A stretch of 64,000 nt of DNA from Rotaria macrura. Its lineage: Eukaryota; Rotifera; Eurotatoria; Philodinida; Philodinidae. The position numbers and the translations under genes were made by a program. The stretch lies in NCBI GenBank assembly GCA_900239685.1, contig OENT01000772.1, forward strand, positions 1-64,000. Direction: 5' to 3'. Numbering within the stretch: the stretch's first letter is position 1; each line of letters begins with the position of its first letter. Below are positions 54,211 to 64,000 of this stretch, one piece after another. Under the pieces are notes generated by a model, which did no database searches, was not told the origin of the DNA, and saw only the letters and a list, made by a program, of their open reading frames with translations.

Positions 54211-54969
54211 TCAATTTAATTGTGTCATGATTTTAATGAATTCTTCATAACGAATCTTTCCATCACAATAGATATCAGCATCATGTATCATATCTTCTGC
54301 TTCTTCAATTGATAATTTTTCACCAAGATGTGTCATGACATGCATTAGTTCTTCTTTACTAATGACACCTTATTTATTCGAAAGAAAAACAAATTTATGC
54401 TTTTTATTCCTAGTTTTAAATAGAAAATACTACTCATATAAAACTAAACGTTTCTAATACATAATTGAACTCATCAATAGGTGCTTATAATTTTTGTGTG
54501 ATTACTTGAATATCAATATGAATAGAAAATGAAGTCAAGTTCATAGTCAACTACGATAGAATCTATGTGCAAGACATGTCTACATATTTTTTTTTTATCA
54601 TGGTGAAATAACGTCGAAGATTGCAATCATGAAAACAATCATACCTTGACCTTCTTTATCAAAAACACGAAATGCTTCAATAATATCAATTTCATCCTCA
54701 ATTTCATTTTCTAAATCAATTAATATTTGAAAAAATTGCTGAAAATTTATTTTATCTATATTATTTTGTTCATATTCGTGTTGAAATCGTTGTATTACTA
54801 ATTCACTTGGATTGAAACCAATCGATCGAACAATGAGACCTAATTCATTTAAATTAATTCTTCCTGTATGATGATGATCAAAGAAAGAGAACACTTCATA
54901 ATATTCATTCATTTGTTCATTGGAAAAATGATTCGTTTCTAATTCTGTTTCTGTTATCATTCTTTTCAT
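54211..54969 (-). CDS. Calmodulin-like EF-hand protein
   Basis: Two exons (54645-54969 and 54211-54368) with a 276-bp intron join in frame to 160 aa, close to calmodulin/centrin/troponin C length. Four EF-hand positions are visible. Loop 1 [12 protein letters not shown] starts with Asp and ends with Glu. Loop 2 ([12 protein letters not shown]) is degenerate and lacks the first Asp and last Glu. Loop 3 DKEGQGVISKEE spans the splice junction, which supports it. Loop 4 is [12 protein letters not shown]. Only some sites are likely to bind calcium. It is more divergent than true calmodulin, and I cannot say which calmodulin-like subfamily it belongs to. ATG 54969 is used; a second in-frame ATG lies three codons later. 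Confidence 0.85.
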
Positions 54970-56761
54970 TATGAATGTAAGGAAAAATGTTAATATAACA
55001 AAGAATGCGCCAGATGAAACTGAACTTTTAAGATTTATGCCATTCTTTTCGTGAAGGAAAAGTTAAAGTTTGAAAATTTACATAAATATCTGTTTCTTCT
55101 AAAAAAAATGAAATTTACTGCATTGACGTCAAATAAAGTAATCATAATGAACAAAATTTTTCATTTTAAGTGACGATCAGATATTTTTATCATCGCCATC
55201 AACTTTTCCTAGGAATGTTTTAATTTGAATTATACATATATTTGTTCAAGTCCTTCATGGCCTCGATTTGTCTATCTTTCGATAATCAAACGAATGTCAA
55301 TGAACGGTTGACAAGGGGTTGTCTATCTATCGATCAATTTATATATACATATATAAATGTATACATATATATATATATGTGTGTGTATACATTTGTATAT
55401 ACACCTCGTGCACGTTCTTGTGACGTCGATTTTCGTATCTTATCGTAATACTTGCTATTCTCTCTCTCTCTGTTTTAACTTTCTTTCATTTTGTTTTTTT
55501 TCTTTCACTTTACGTCACTACCTCTCACACCACTATCATGCTCTCTCTCTCTCTTTCAGTATTGTGTATTTTTTTATAGCTGCCTGTCTGTCCGTACTTA
55601 CATTGATTTCAGTCGACGTGTGTTTGTGGCACATACTTCATCATTTCATTTTCGCTCTGTCGTCTATCCTTTATGTGCATGCAATTGCATAAGCACATGT
55701 CAAAGAGATAAGCAGCTACTACTATTAGCATGTCGAGATGGTCAACGATTAACAGCGCTAACTGTCTTTCGGAGTCTATATGGCATTGGGAACAATATAT
55801 TGACGACAATATTAACGACAAAACAAAAACTTCAAGTAAGATAAAAACTGAAATAACGACAGCTGTATTGACGACATGCCGATAAAGCAAATCGTAAAAG
55901 GGAAGAAATAGAAAAATTTTCAAATGACCATGCATGAGATAGGTCGTGATATTTACGCATGCTGAGAACTCAACGCATATGCACATTTATTGGATGATCT
56001 TGACGTGTTACGTACTATCGTCAATCATTGCCTTCTTCTTTTTTTCTGTTTGTTTCGTACTAGAATAAGATCATACTAGCATGTCTAGGAATAACATTTT
56101 ATGATAAAACATCAGCAGGCCATTCATTTTGAACCGTTTCACATACTAACATTGAAATGGCAGCTGCATTATTAAACTAGTTCCATCGCTTTTCTTTCCT
56201 ATTTATATAATGAGCATGAAGATTTGATGATGATATTGGTTATCAACGATTAAATGAGGATATGAATGAAATATACCTTAGGTTTTTTTTACATCATGAA
56301 AAATTTCGATTTGTCAAAATAAGAACGACAACAGCGAACGTAACTGATAATGAGACAGTGTCGTGTGTGGTCAAACTGATATAATGGTTGTTAAGTTAGA
56401 AAAAAAAAATGTTTGCGCCTGTCTATCAATCTGTCACTCAAAAGATGTTGTCACATTTATGTCGAATCTCGTCTTTTGCAATATCTACTTGTGCATTCAT
56501 CAATCATTAACTTCTCTCTGTCTTTCTCTCTTGTTTTTTTTTATGATCGTATATAAGCTTTTTTGTCGTGTCTATTTGACACATTGTCGTGTTCTTTTTC
56601 TGGTCTTAGTTTTTCTTCATGTGTGCTGTCATTTCAATCAATGATGATGCCGACAGATACACGTTTTTCCGATTTACTCCCAACTGGTAGAAGTGTTGAT
56701 AGAAGTAAATTAAGACTGTGCACCACTATGCCGATGTGTTGTCATAGACTCCTTACATACG

Positions 56762-56797
<36 letters not shown>

Positions 56798-57480
56798 GAG
56801 AGCAAGAAGACAAGAAAAAACCATTGAGAAGCAAGAAAGACCACAAAGATGAAGAAGATATCCATCACTGAATTACTAATTTACATTGTTCGCTCTTTGT
56901 TTCATCTGAAATAGAACGTTATGTTTCTCTTTCTATTTGTTTGATGTAGATGCAATCATCACTGGCACATTACCGTGGTGGCGCGTAAAAGATCAGATAC
57001 ATGAGGATCCATACTGATGAGTATTGCAAACGATTGTATTTGATTGAGAAAGAAAGAAAGAAAGAAAGAGAGAAAGAAAGAATGAATGAGAAAACGAAGA
57101 AAAATAGTATACAATATGAATATAATGAGTAAATTGAAGCTAACATGACGAGGTGGGTAAAATTGTTTTGTGTGTATTTTTTCGGTTTTACTTTAGACTT
57201 CTTTAACTAACAAAATATTTCGCGTACTCATCAATAGAAATTATAATTGATGAGATAGTTGTTTTTTAGCAGAGAAAAAATTTTACATGAGTCTTCCTTT
57301 TTTAATATGTAACGTATACATTCGCGTAGTATTCGATTTCTTTTATTGAATATTGATATGATTGAAAAATGAGAATGAACATGAAACAGTTCATTTCATT
57401 CTAATATGTAACAATCGATATTTTAATGTAATATGTAGTGTTAGATTCAATTTTTGTTTGTATATTTATTAGTTGTTACT
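54970..57480. other. Low-complexity, gene-poor region
   Basis: Contains a TA/CA microsatellite near 55336-55390, pyrimidine-rich CTCTCT tracts at 55459-55560, (TA)n at 56763-56795 and (GAAA)n at 57049-57081. An exon-like segment at 55699-55837 is described separately. No complete gene is supported. Confidence 0.55.
55699..55837 (+). other. Exon-like open segment, unrecognised
   Basis: One frame (CQRDKQLLLLACRDGQ... to ...KQKLQ) has coding-like codon use and ends precisely at a GTAAGA donor-type site (55834 onward). No partner exon was found and the upstream part of the frame runs into pyrimidine repeats. It may be a remnant or an unassigned 5' exon of another transcript. Confidence 0.2.
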
Positions 57481-57489
57481 ACTAGAAAG

Positions 57490-57720
57490 ACTATAAATGT
57501 ATACTAAACAATATAATCAAGTCAAAATGTTTGCCTTTATCACCATGTAAATATCTATAAATTAAGTTTTTACATTCATGTATATCGCTTTCATTAAGTT
57601 GATTTATAGCTAATAAACCGTAAAGATCATCATCTTTTGTCTTGTCAATAAGTACAACACCTGATTGTCGAGTTCTATGACGATATGCATTTTTGATGAC
57701 TATGAAACTATTTTTCTAAC
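57490..57720 (-). pseudogene. Coding-like terminal exon or gene remnant
   Basis: On the minus strand an open frame of about 75 codons without any ATG reads KNSFIVIKNAYRHRTRQSG, continues through DKTKDDDLYGLLAINQLNES and ends at TAG near 57490. It follows acceptor-like TTAG/ATAG sequences. Upstream on the same strand (57740-58090), other short stretches look coding-like (for example SLDTFIRLFKEHYKLRK and FEWLEDAF), but they sit in different frames with stops between them. This suggests a decayed gene with frameshifts. The fragment AICHNGNIDSLRA near 57870 loosely recalls an ankyrin repeat. No family is assigned. Confidence 0.35.
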
Positions 57721-60416
57721 TAATTCATAGTTGATTGTCATAAACTGATATGATCGACAAACAAAAATAGCTGATGTGTTTGTTGTTGTTGTTGTTGTTG
57801 TTGTTAACAGGTTCGATAGTAGTTTGTTATTTATAGGAGAAACACATTAGCATCAAGTAACAGCTCGCAACGAATCTATGTTACCGTTATGACAAATTGC
57901 ACTTTTTCATTGAAACAGTTTAGTGTCGGATACATCACAATAGACGACATGAATTTACAACATACTTCTATGATATAAAAGCATCCTCTAACCATTCAAA
58001 TATTTTTCTTTGTTTGCGAGGGTTTCATTTTTCTTAATTTATAATGTTCTTTAAACAAACGGATGAAAGTATCTAAAGAACATTGTTTAAATATTTCAAG
58101 AATTTCTTTTTCTTTTCATAGGTGAACATATTCTATTCAAATGTACTGTTTTGTTCTTTCTATCTTTCAAAAAGTTGTCAACCTTTCTTGAGCTTTGTTT
58201 GTTTTTTCTTCGCTTATACGTTTGACGTTTTTAACTTTTTTTTCCTCTTCGTTTCTTATCAAAACATACTGAGAGAGAAAATATTATACGTATGGAGACA
58301 TTTCGTTGACAAAAGAAAAAAAAATACAGAAAGAAAAGCGTCGAAGTAACAGAGTGATTGTGGCGCACGCGTTTATCCGTCAACGGTTGATGACAAAACG
58401 CTACTCCTAGTCAACAGGATTGAGCAACTGTTTGCCTTTGTGAGTATGCAGAACTAGGCGAGGAAACAGCTGGTAATCGAATATTGAAAAATGTGTTCGT
58501 CATTGTTATATATTCGCTTGAATAAAGATGCGTACCATGTGCTATATCGATTAGTTATGACGATCATTGTTGTTGAAGATAATAATGATGGCTTCTTTCC
58601 TTCTTTTTCATACTCAGCTGATCAAAAGCGACCCCTCGTTTTCTTCTTATTTCTAATTGTTATTCTTGATGAAAAGCGAATTAACATTGGCCCAAACCAA
58701 TTATAGTAATGCATATGTGTATCAGTACGCAAAACAGACAGCAGAAAAGTGAAGTTCTATTATGTAGAAGGAAGATAAGTAATGTGGGAACGATGACAGG
58801 AGAATAGTTGAATGTAAAAGAAAGAGCGACAAGGCGAGAAACAGAGTGAAAGAAGGGAAGCAAAACTCTCTTGACATAATACAAGCTACCTTAGATACTG
58901 TGAATACAATATAAAGAGCTATTGTTTGATTGTGTATGGATAAAAAAGAAGCAGCCAAGTGTAAAATATTGGCTCTATTGTGTATATGTATGTATAATTT
59001 TCATCGGTTCAGCTTATAATTGAAGTTAAATGGTATTTTACCGCGAGCTCTTTTTCGCTCTCTTATTGACGTTTTACTTTTTTCTCTCACTCTCATTTTA
59101 GAGAGAGACAGTTGAACACGCCCCAAGGGTGTTCATGTATTTACTCTTGTGGTGTTGGTTTTTTTTCGTTTGTCAGAGGATGAGAAAGTGACATAATGAG
59201 TGGATAGCCTTCCTCCGCCACCTCTCTCGTGTTTGCTTGCTTGCTTGCTCGCTCGCTCGCCTCCTTTTTTATAATCGATACATAGACGACAAACGATGAC
59301 ATTTCGGTTCGATAGTCCGTTGGGAAACACACGTACGAGAATAAATATAGATAGCCCGACAACCTTTATATCTATTCGTATTGTAATTGTTTTTTAACAG
59401 TACAGAACGAACGAACTCATCATCATCATCATCATCATCATCGTCTTCTTTTTCTACTCATTTTAAGTGATCCGTTGAATTGGCGTACATGATAGATGAG
59501 ATGGAGAAATGATTCGGAAAAATGTTTGTTACTTAGATTGTTTTTTACTCTATGCTTAAGATACTTTTTTATCATTTTCTTAGTTAGAAGAGAAAACAGA
59601 CGTATACAATTTACGATTGATTTCTTTTCAAGTAGCGAAGCAATGAAAAAATGAGAGTAAGAGAAGCAAGAGAGAGAGAGAGCAAAAGAGTAAGCATACT
59701 GCTTCAGTGAGACGATTTATTCATTCTTTTCTTGGTTTCATTTTCTTCACTCTGAATCATTTGCGTGTACTTTTGTTTAGGATATTTGTCCTATTGTTGT
59801 CCATGTATTTCATATTGTATGTCAATTTTCAACTTGACAATTTTGACATTTATTATCTGTCTGTATGTATAAATACAAACCTGTAATTTCCATCCTACAC
59901 TCCTTGAACTTGTTTTTTTTTCAACTTCGACGTTTCGTCACATGTTGTGATATACTAGCATTCTGCTTGTTGTCATACATGGTTCTCATTTCGTTTCTTC
60001 TTATTTCGATCGATTGACTGCATGATTTTCTTTGTCGTCCGCTTGATGTATGTATGCATATGTATGTATATATATGTATATATATATACATGGTAGAAAC
60101 CTTCTTTTAATATGCACAAACAGATCGAAATTGAAGTATGTTGCTGTTTACTCTAAATTACTTCTTTCGAGCATTTCAAAACAATGGATTCTTTCTTCTT
60201 CATATTCGGTACAATCGAATACCTAGTAGTGTGACAAATTCCATTTCTTCTTTTTTTTTCAAACGACTTAACATAAGAGAAAACGTAATCATAATCCAAT
60301 TGAAAGAAAAAGAACAGTAAAAGACACGAAGAATAATAAACGTCAAAAAAATCGACAGAGTAACAAAGAAGACAGAGACAGACGAAGAGAAAGAAAATAT
60401 AGACACTTGAGAAAAA

Positions 60417-60448
<32 letters not shown>

Positions 60449-62456
60449 AAAATTGAGTAGCAAGATATGCACATGCTTGTAGCAGTAGATAACGGGATTT
60501 GACAGTAGACAGACACGTAACGTAAGTTTTTTCTCTCTTCTTGTGTTTTACATAGACTACTGACCAGTTGTTCATAAGCACCTGTGTTTATTCTACTGCA
60601 TGTTTCTTTCATGTCAGCAGGAAATCAAAAATCTGATTGACAGATCGACTAATTTTAAGCAACGAAATAAAAAGGACACAGGAAACCTTAGCATCGGTTC
60701 AACTCCTGCTGAGTAGACACAATGGATCATCTCTTCTATCCATGTTATCTCATTTTCTTTTCCTTTCCATCAATCATCTTTAACAGGACACATACACATT
60801 CCAAGGCAAAATTTCTCTCGTCATTCTTCTCCTAACGGATATTGATGATAGGATATTGAAACAAGTAGTTGTTGCTGCTGTGTCTTCTCGCCAGTTATAG
60901 TCTTCAACGGATGTTGATGATATGATGATGGATATTTGCAGACAGCTGTTTAGGTGACTGTTCGATTGCACACGCATAATTAGTGTTGAAAGGTTTGTTT
61001 TCTGCCTATTTAGAAATATTTATTTGTATTCATTGTATATGTATAAATACACACACATATGTATGTATATATATATATATATATATATTCAGGATAGATG
61101 AAACCATAGAATTAATACGCAAGCCGAAGGATTTTGCTTAAGACTTTAATTTAAAAGTGGAATTGAATTTATCATACGTAATCTTTCGATAGATTGTCTT
61201 TCACACCCTATTCTGTTGTTTCTTTTCTTTTCTACAATTTGTTTCTCGATAGGGATGTGTATATAGATATATGATGATTGTGATCAGTGAGCCTCATCGT
61301 AATATTGAAGACGAAAAGCAATGGTTTTCGTCAATTCGTTTTTTCTTTTTTACTTGTGTTCTTATTTGATTGATATCATACGCGTCGAATTAATCATTTT
61401 TTGGGCTATCGATTTTTTTCTTTCTCGTTTTCTTTCTGACATCCAATAAGGTGATGTCGCACATTTTATCTTTTTCGATCGTATGATACACCATAATGAT
61501 GATGATGATGATGATGATGATAATAACTGATAGAAAAGAAAACGAGAGAAACAGAGAGAAAGAAAGCGGAAGAACAATAACAATAAAAAACAAAATAGAA
61601 GGACTATATCAACTGGTACGTCAAATAATGAGTTAATGACGATCGAACGCTTTTCATATTCCCGTCTTAACTATTATCATTAGGACAATAAGGAAAAGAT
61701 GTGCAGTCGAATGAGTTTCTACGAGATGACATCTGACTTCTTTCCACACAAACTTGATAAGAAAGAACATTAGAAGAGACCATCTCGATTTATCTTCATT
61801 TTTTACACTATACATAGTTATTGATAAGAAAGCAAAGAATAAAACACGTAATTTCTCCCATCAACTGAGCTTTCAGTCAAAGGATATCATGAAATAAAAA
61901 AAAGAAATCTGAATTTCTTCCCTTCTCCTATACGATTAACGAGTTAAATAATCTATCAAATGGTAGCTAAGAAATTTTTTTTTCTTTTTTCGTTTCCTTG
62001 TCCTTCTCATTCTTCTCTCGTGGCTTCCAAATTTGAAGTAGAAAGAATATTAGACAATATAACAGCCATCTGTATTTGATTTTCGTCTATAAAAAAAAAC
62101 TATGAAAAGAGAAAAAATCTACGAAGAAATACATCGGACGACACACATACGGTACGCATTCTCAGATAGTGTAAGATAAGCGAGACATTTTTTTTTCTAT
62201 CCTTTTTTCTATGTGTCGCACATTGGACTTGACAGATAATTTAACATCGTCTTAGAATCATGAATATTGTGCATTGTCATGTTCACCTGTTTGATAATCG
62301 TTAATCGAGTAATGACATTTGATTTTACTTATGTATTGTGACAGGCCATTTTCTCTTTTATTTCGTTTATTATACGGTTCAATTATTCGATATAATGTAA
62401 ATTGAGTTCACATTTAATGTTTTTTGATTGTAGAATATTTGCCTTTATCATTTTCG
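57721..62456. other. 5' region of the TGIF gene, non-coding
   Basis: About 4.7 kb rich in simple repeats: (TTG)n at 57780-57803, GCTT/GCTC at 59235-59261, (ATC)n at 59418-59442, GA and GC tracts at 60415-60449, (TA)n at 61065-61089 and (ATG)n at 61495-61520. Many overlapping open frames are translations of these tracts. It probably holds TGIF promoter or enhancer DNA and 5' UTR exon(s): the coding exon is preceded by a clear TTGTAG acceptor at 62428-62433. Confidence 0.55.
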
Positions 62457-63805
62457 ATGATTGATCAGCCGAATAATATATATGTGCGCAGCAACTCACA
62501 ACAAATTCCACATTATCAAACAATGTCTAATATTCTATCATCTTCATATCATTCTTCATCTTCACCATCAACAAATTTAACAACATTACCACTTACATCG
62601 TCATCATCATTATCATCGTCCTCTTCATCTTCATCTTCTTCGGCTTCTTCGCCAACAAGCTGTAACCATCATGATCTGTTCTATCCATCGTCTATCTATC
62701 ATCATTCAGCTGAAGTTATTGTTAGTTCACATCGTTCATCTCTAATGAATTCAACGCAAACATCATCGTCATATCACTATCATCATCAACAGAAACTTCG
62801 AAATCGTACTAGTGAACAAACAGATTCTGATTGTGATCTTGATAGTTCATCGAATTCAATATTATCATCATCATCATCAACAACAAATGTTAACACAAAC
62901 AATTCATCAAAATTAAAAAAACGACGAGCTAATTTACCAAAAGATAGTGTAAGAATAGCCGACAATATATACTGAATCAAATGATCGATTTCATTCATAT
63001 TTTCTATTTCAAATAGGTTCGAATATTAAAAAATTGGCTTTATGAGCATCGTTACAATGCTTATCCAACAGATGATGAAAAAGCTAATTTATCTCGTCGT
63101 GCTGATTTATCGATAAATCAAGTTTGTAATTGGTTCATTAATGCTCGACGACGTATATTACCTGATCTATTGAAAAAAGAAGGTACCGATCCAAAAAAAT
63201 TTACTATATCAAGACGGTTTAGTCGTGATCAAAAACGTTCATCACCGACAGCTATTTGTTCAACAAGTGGAGAAAATACTTCAAATGAAACTATCATCAC
63301 CACCACCACCACCGCCGCCGCCGCCGCCACTACAACAGTAACTGATAATTCATCATCTATGCCACCCGTGAAAATAAATGTTATTGTTGAACGAAGTTCA
63401 TCACCATCATTAATACTTACAAATAATTCAAATGTGCTTAATAAGCAATTATCACAACAAATAGATAATTCATCATTGTCGTCGTCGTCGTCATCATCAT
63501 CACCACCATCGTCATTGTCGTCATCTACTGAACCTTGCTGTAGTACGACAACGAGACATCATGTTGTACTTAAATCAGTACGTGATCCGACTGTAATCAA
63601 TTTGATATCAACTGATAACAAACAACAACATACACGTCTACTTTGTTCGACTGACTCTTTGGCAACATCAACTAGTAATAATAGCAGTACAGGTGGTGAT
63701 CTAGCCGGTTTTCAACTTCTTGTTGATGTAGCTGTTAGAGAACTACATCGAATACAACAAGGAAATGGTAATAGCAATGGTAGTCGTGCACTGCTTTGCA
63801 ACTGA
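62457..63805 (+). CDS. TGIF: TGIF-type TALE homeobox transcription factor
   Basis: TGIF proteins are nuclear repressors that bind TGTCA-type sites and restrain TGF-beta/SMAD and retinoid signalling. Two coding exons (62457-62948 and 63017-63805) encode about 426 aa. The homeodomain spans the junction: [11 protein letters not shown], then [20 protein letters not shown] with the TALE three-residue NAYP loop, [20 protein letters not shown], and the TGIF-specific tail [10 protein letters not shown]. The rest is low complexity: poly-Ser near 45-65 and 280-290, and Thr/Ala runs after the homeodomain. A C-terminal [17 protein letters not shown] helix resembles the conserved TGIF C-terminal segment. 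The first in-frame ATG after the acceptor at 62433 is taken as start. The frame is open upstream to the acceptor, so an earlier coding exon is possible. Confidence 0.93.
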
Positions 63806-64000
63806 AATTCCCTGTGTTTTTTTTTCTTCGTGTTTTTTCCTTAAAACCTGATGCCAAAAACATTTTGTCATTTTTCTTTTCTCTTTTTTCTTTCTTTCCT
63901 TTTTTTTTGTGTAAACAGTATGTTTCTTGTCCATCCTCGTTGAACCCTTTTGGTTTCTTCATTGTTTTTTTCTGTCTTCGGTCAGCACTGTTCTTTTTTT
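63806..64000 (+). other. TGIF 3' UTR, pyrimidine-rich
   Basis: T/C-rich sequence after the stop codon. No AATAAA is present before the window ends, so the transcript probably extends beyond it. Confidence 0.5.

Noticed and set aside
55242-55986. Several overlapping frames on both strands
   Set aside because: They are produced by TA, CA and CT simple repeats. Only the short exon-like segment at 55699-55837 was kept, at low confidence.
60153-60612. Overlapping minus-strand frames rich in Ser-Leu repeats
   Set aside because: They translate a GA-dinucleotide tract; there is no family resemblance.
1-64000. CRISPR arrays, bacterial operons or rRNA genes
   Set aside because: None is seen. The window is intron-bearing eukaryotic DNA.

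Overview
This window is nuclear DNA from an AT-rich animal genome. Most introns are 45-75 bp with GT-AG ends, every recognisable protein is a metazoan family, and short inverted-repeat elements are common. My best guess is a bdelloid rotifer (Rotaria/Adineta-like), inferred from gene style, small introns and the likely mixture of animal and bacterial-looking enzymes. The species is not proven by the sequence.

Layout. 0.3-5.4 kb (+): a tight co-oriented trio of a Wee1 kinase, TMEM220 and a 1-acylglycerol-3-phosphate acyltransferase. 7.8-8.8 kb (-): a six-exon signal-peptide/one-TM protein that I do not recognise. 8.8-11.8 kb: no gene seen. 11.8-31.4 kb: an about 18-kb block bounded by two direct copies of a 620-bp repeat. 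Each repeat has, on its inner side, a related sequence (X) in opposite orientation. The block holds a complete 25-exon ABCB/P-glycoprotein gene (-) and, head to head with it, a secreted double-flavoprotein amine oxidase (+). A 2.6-kb foldback element sits in the largest ABCB intron. 31.4-42.8 kb (-): WDR7 (Rabconnectin-3 beta), whose stop codon abuts the right-hand repeat. 44.8-47.5 kb (+): a mitochondrial pyrimidine-nucleotide carrier (SLC25A33/36). 47.5-62.4 kb: gene-poor, with a palindromic element around a 139-N assembly gap, an EF-hand gene (-), two exon-like remnants and many microsatellites. 62.4-63.8 kb (+): a TGIF-type TALE homeobox gene.

How the genes relate. Most are unrelated housekeeping or regulatory genes: mitotic entry, lipid synthesis, V-ATPase regulation, mitochondrial nucleotide import and a developmental transcription factor. 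The unusual part is the repeat-bounded 18-kb block, which pairs a drug-efflux-type exporter with a probably cell-surface, peroxide-producing amino-acid oxidase fused to a second sarcosine-oxidase-like module. The foldback element inside it has long arms, each carrying seven copies of a 15-bp motif, mostly spaced about 30-31 bp apart.

Exon boundaries were read by eye from splice consensus, reading-frame phase and protein-family conservation. They are exact where coordinates are given and approximate where stated.
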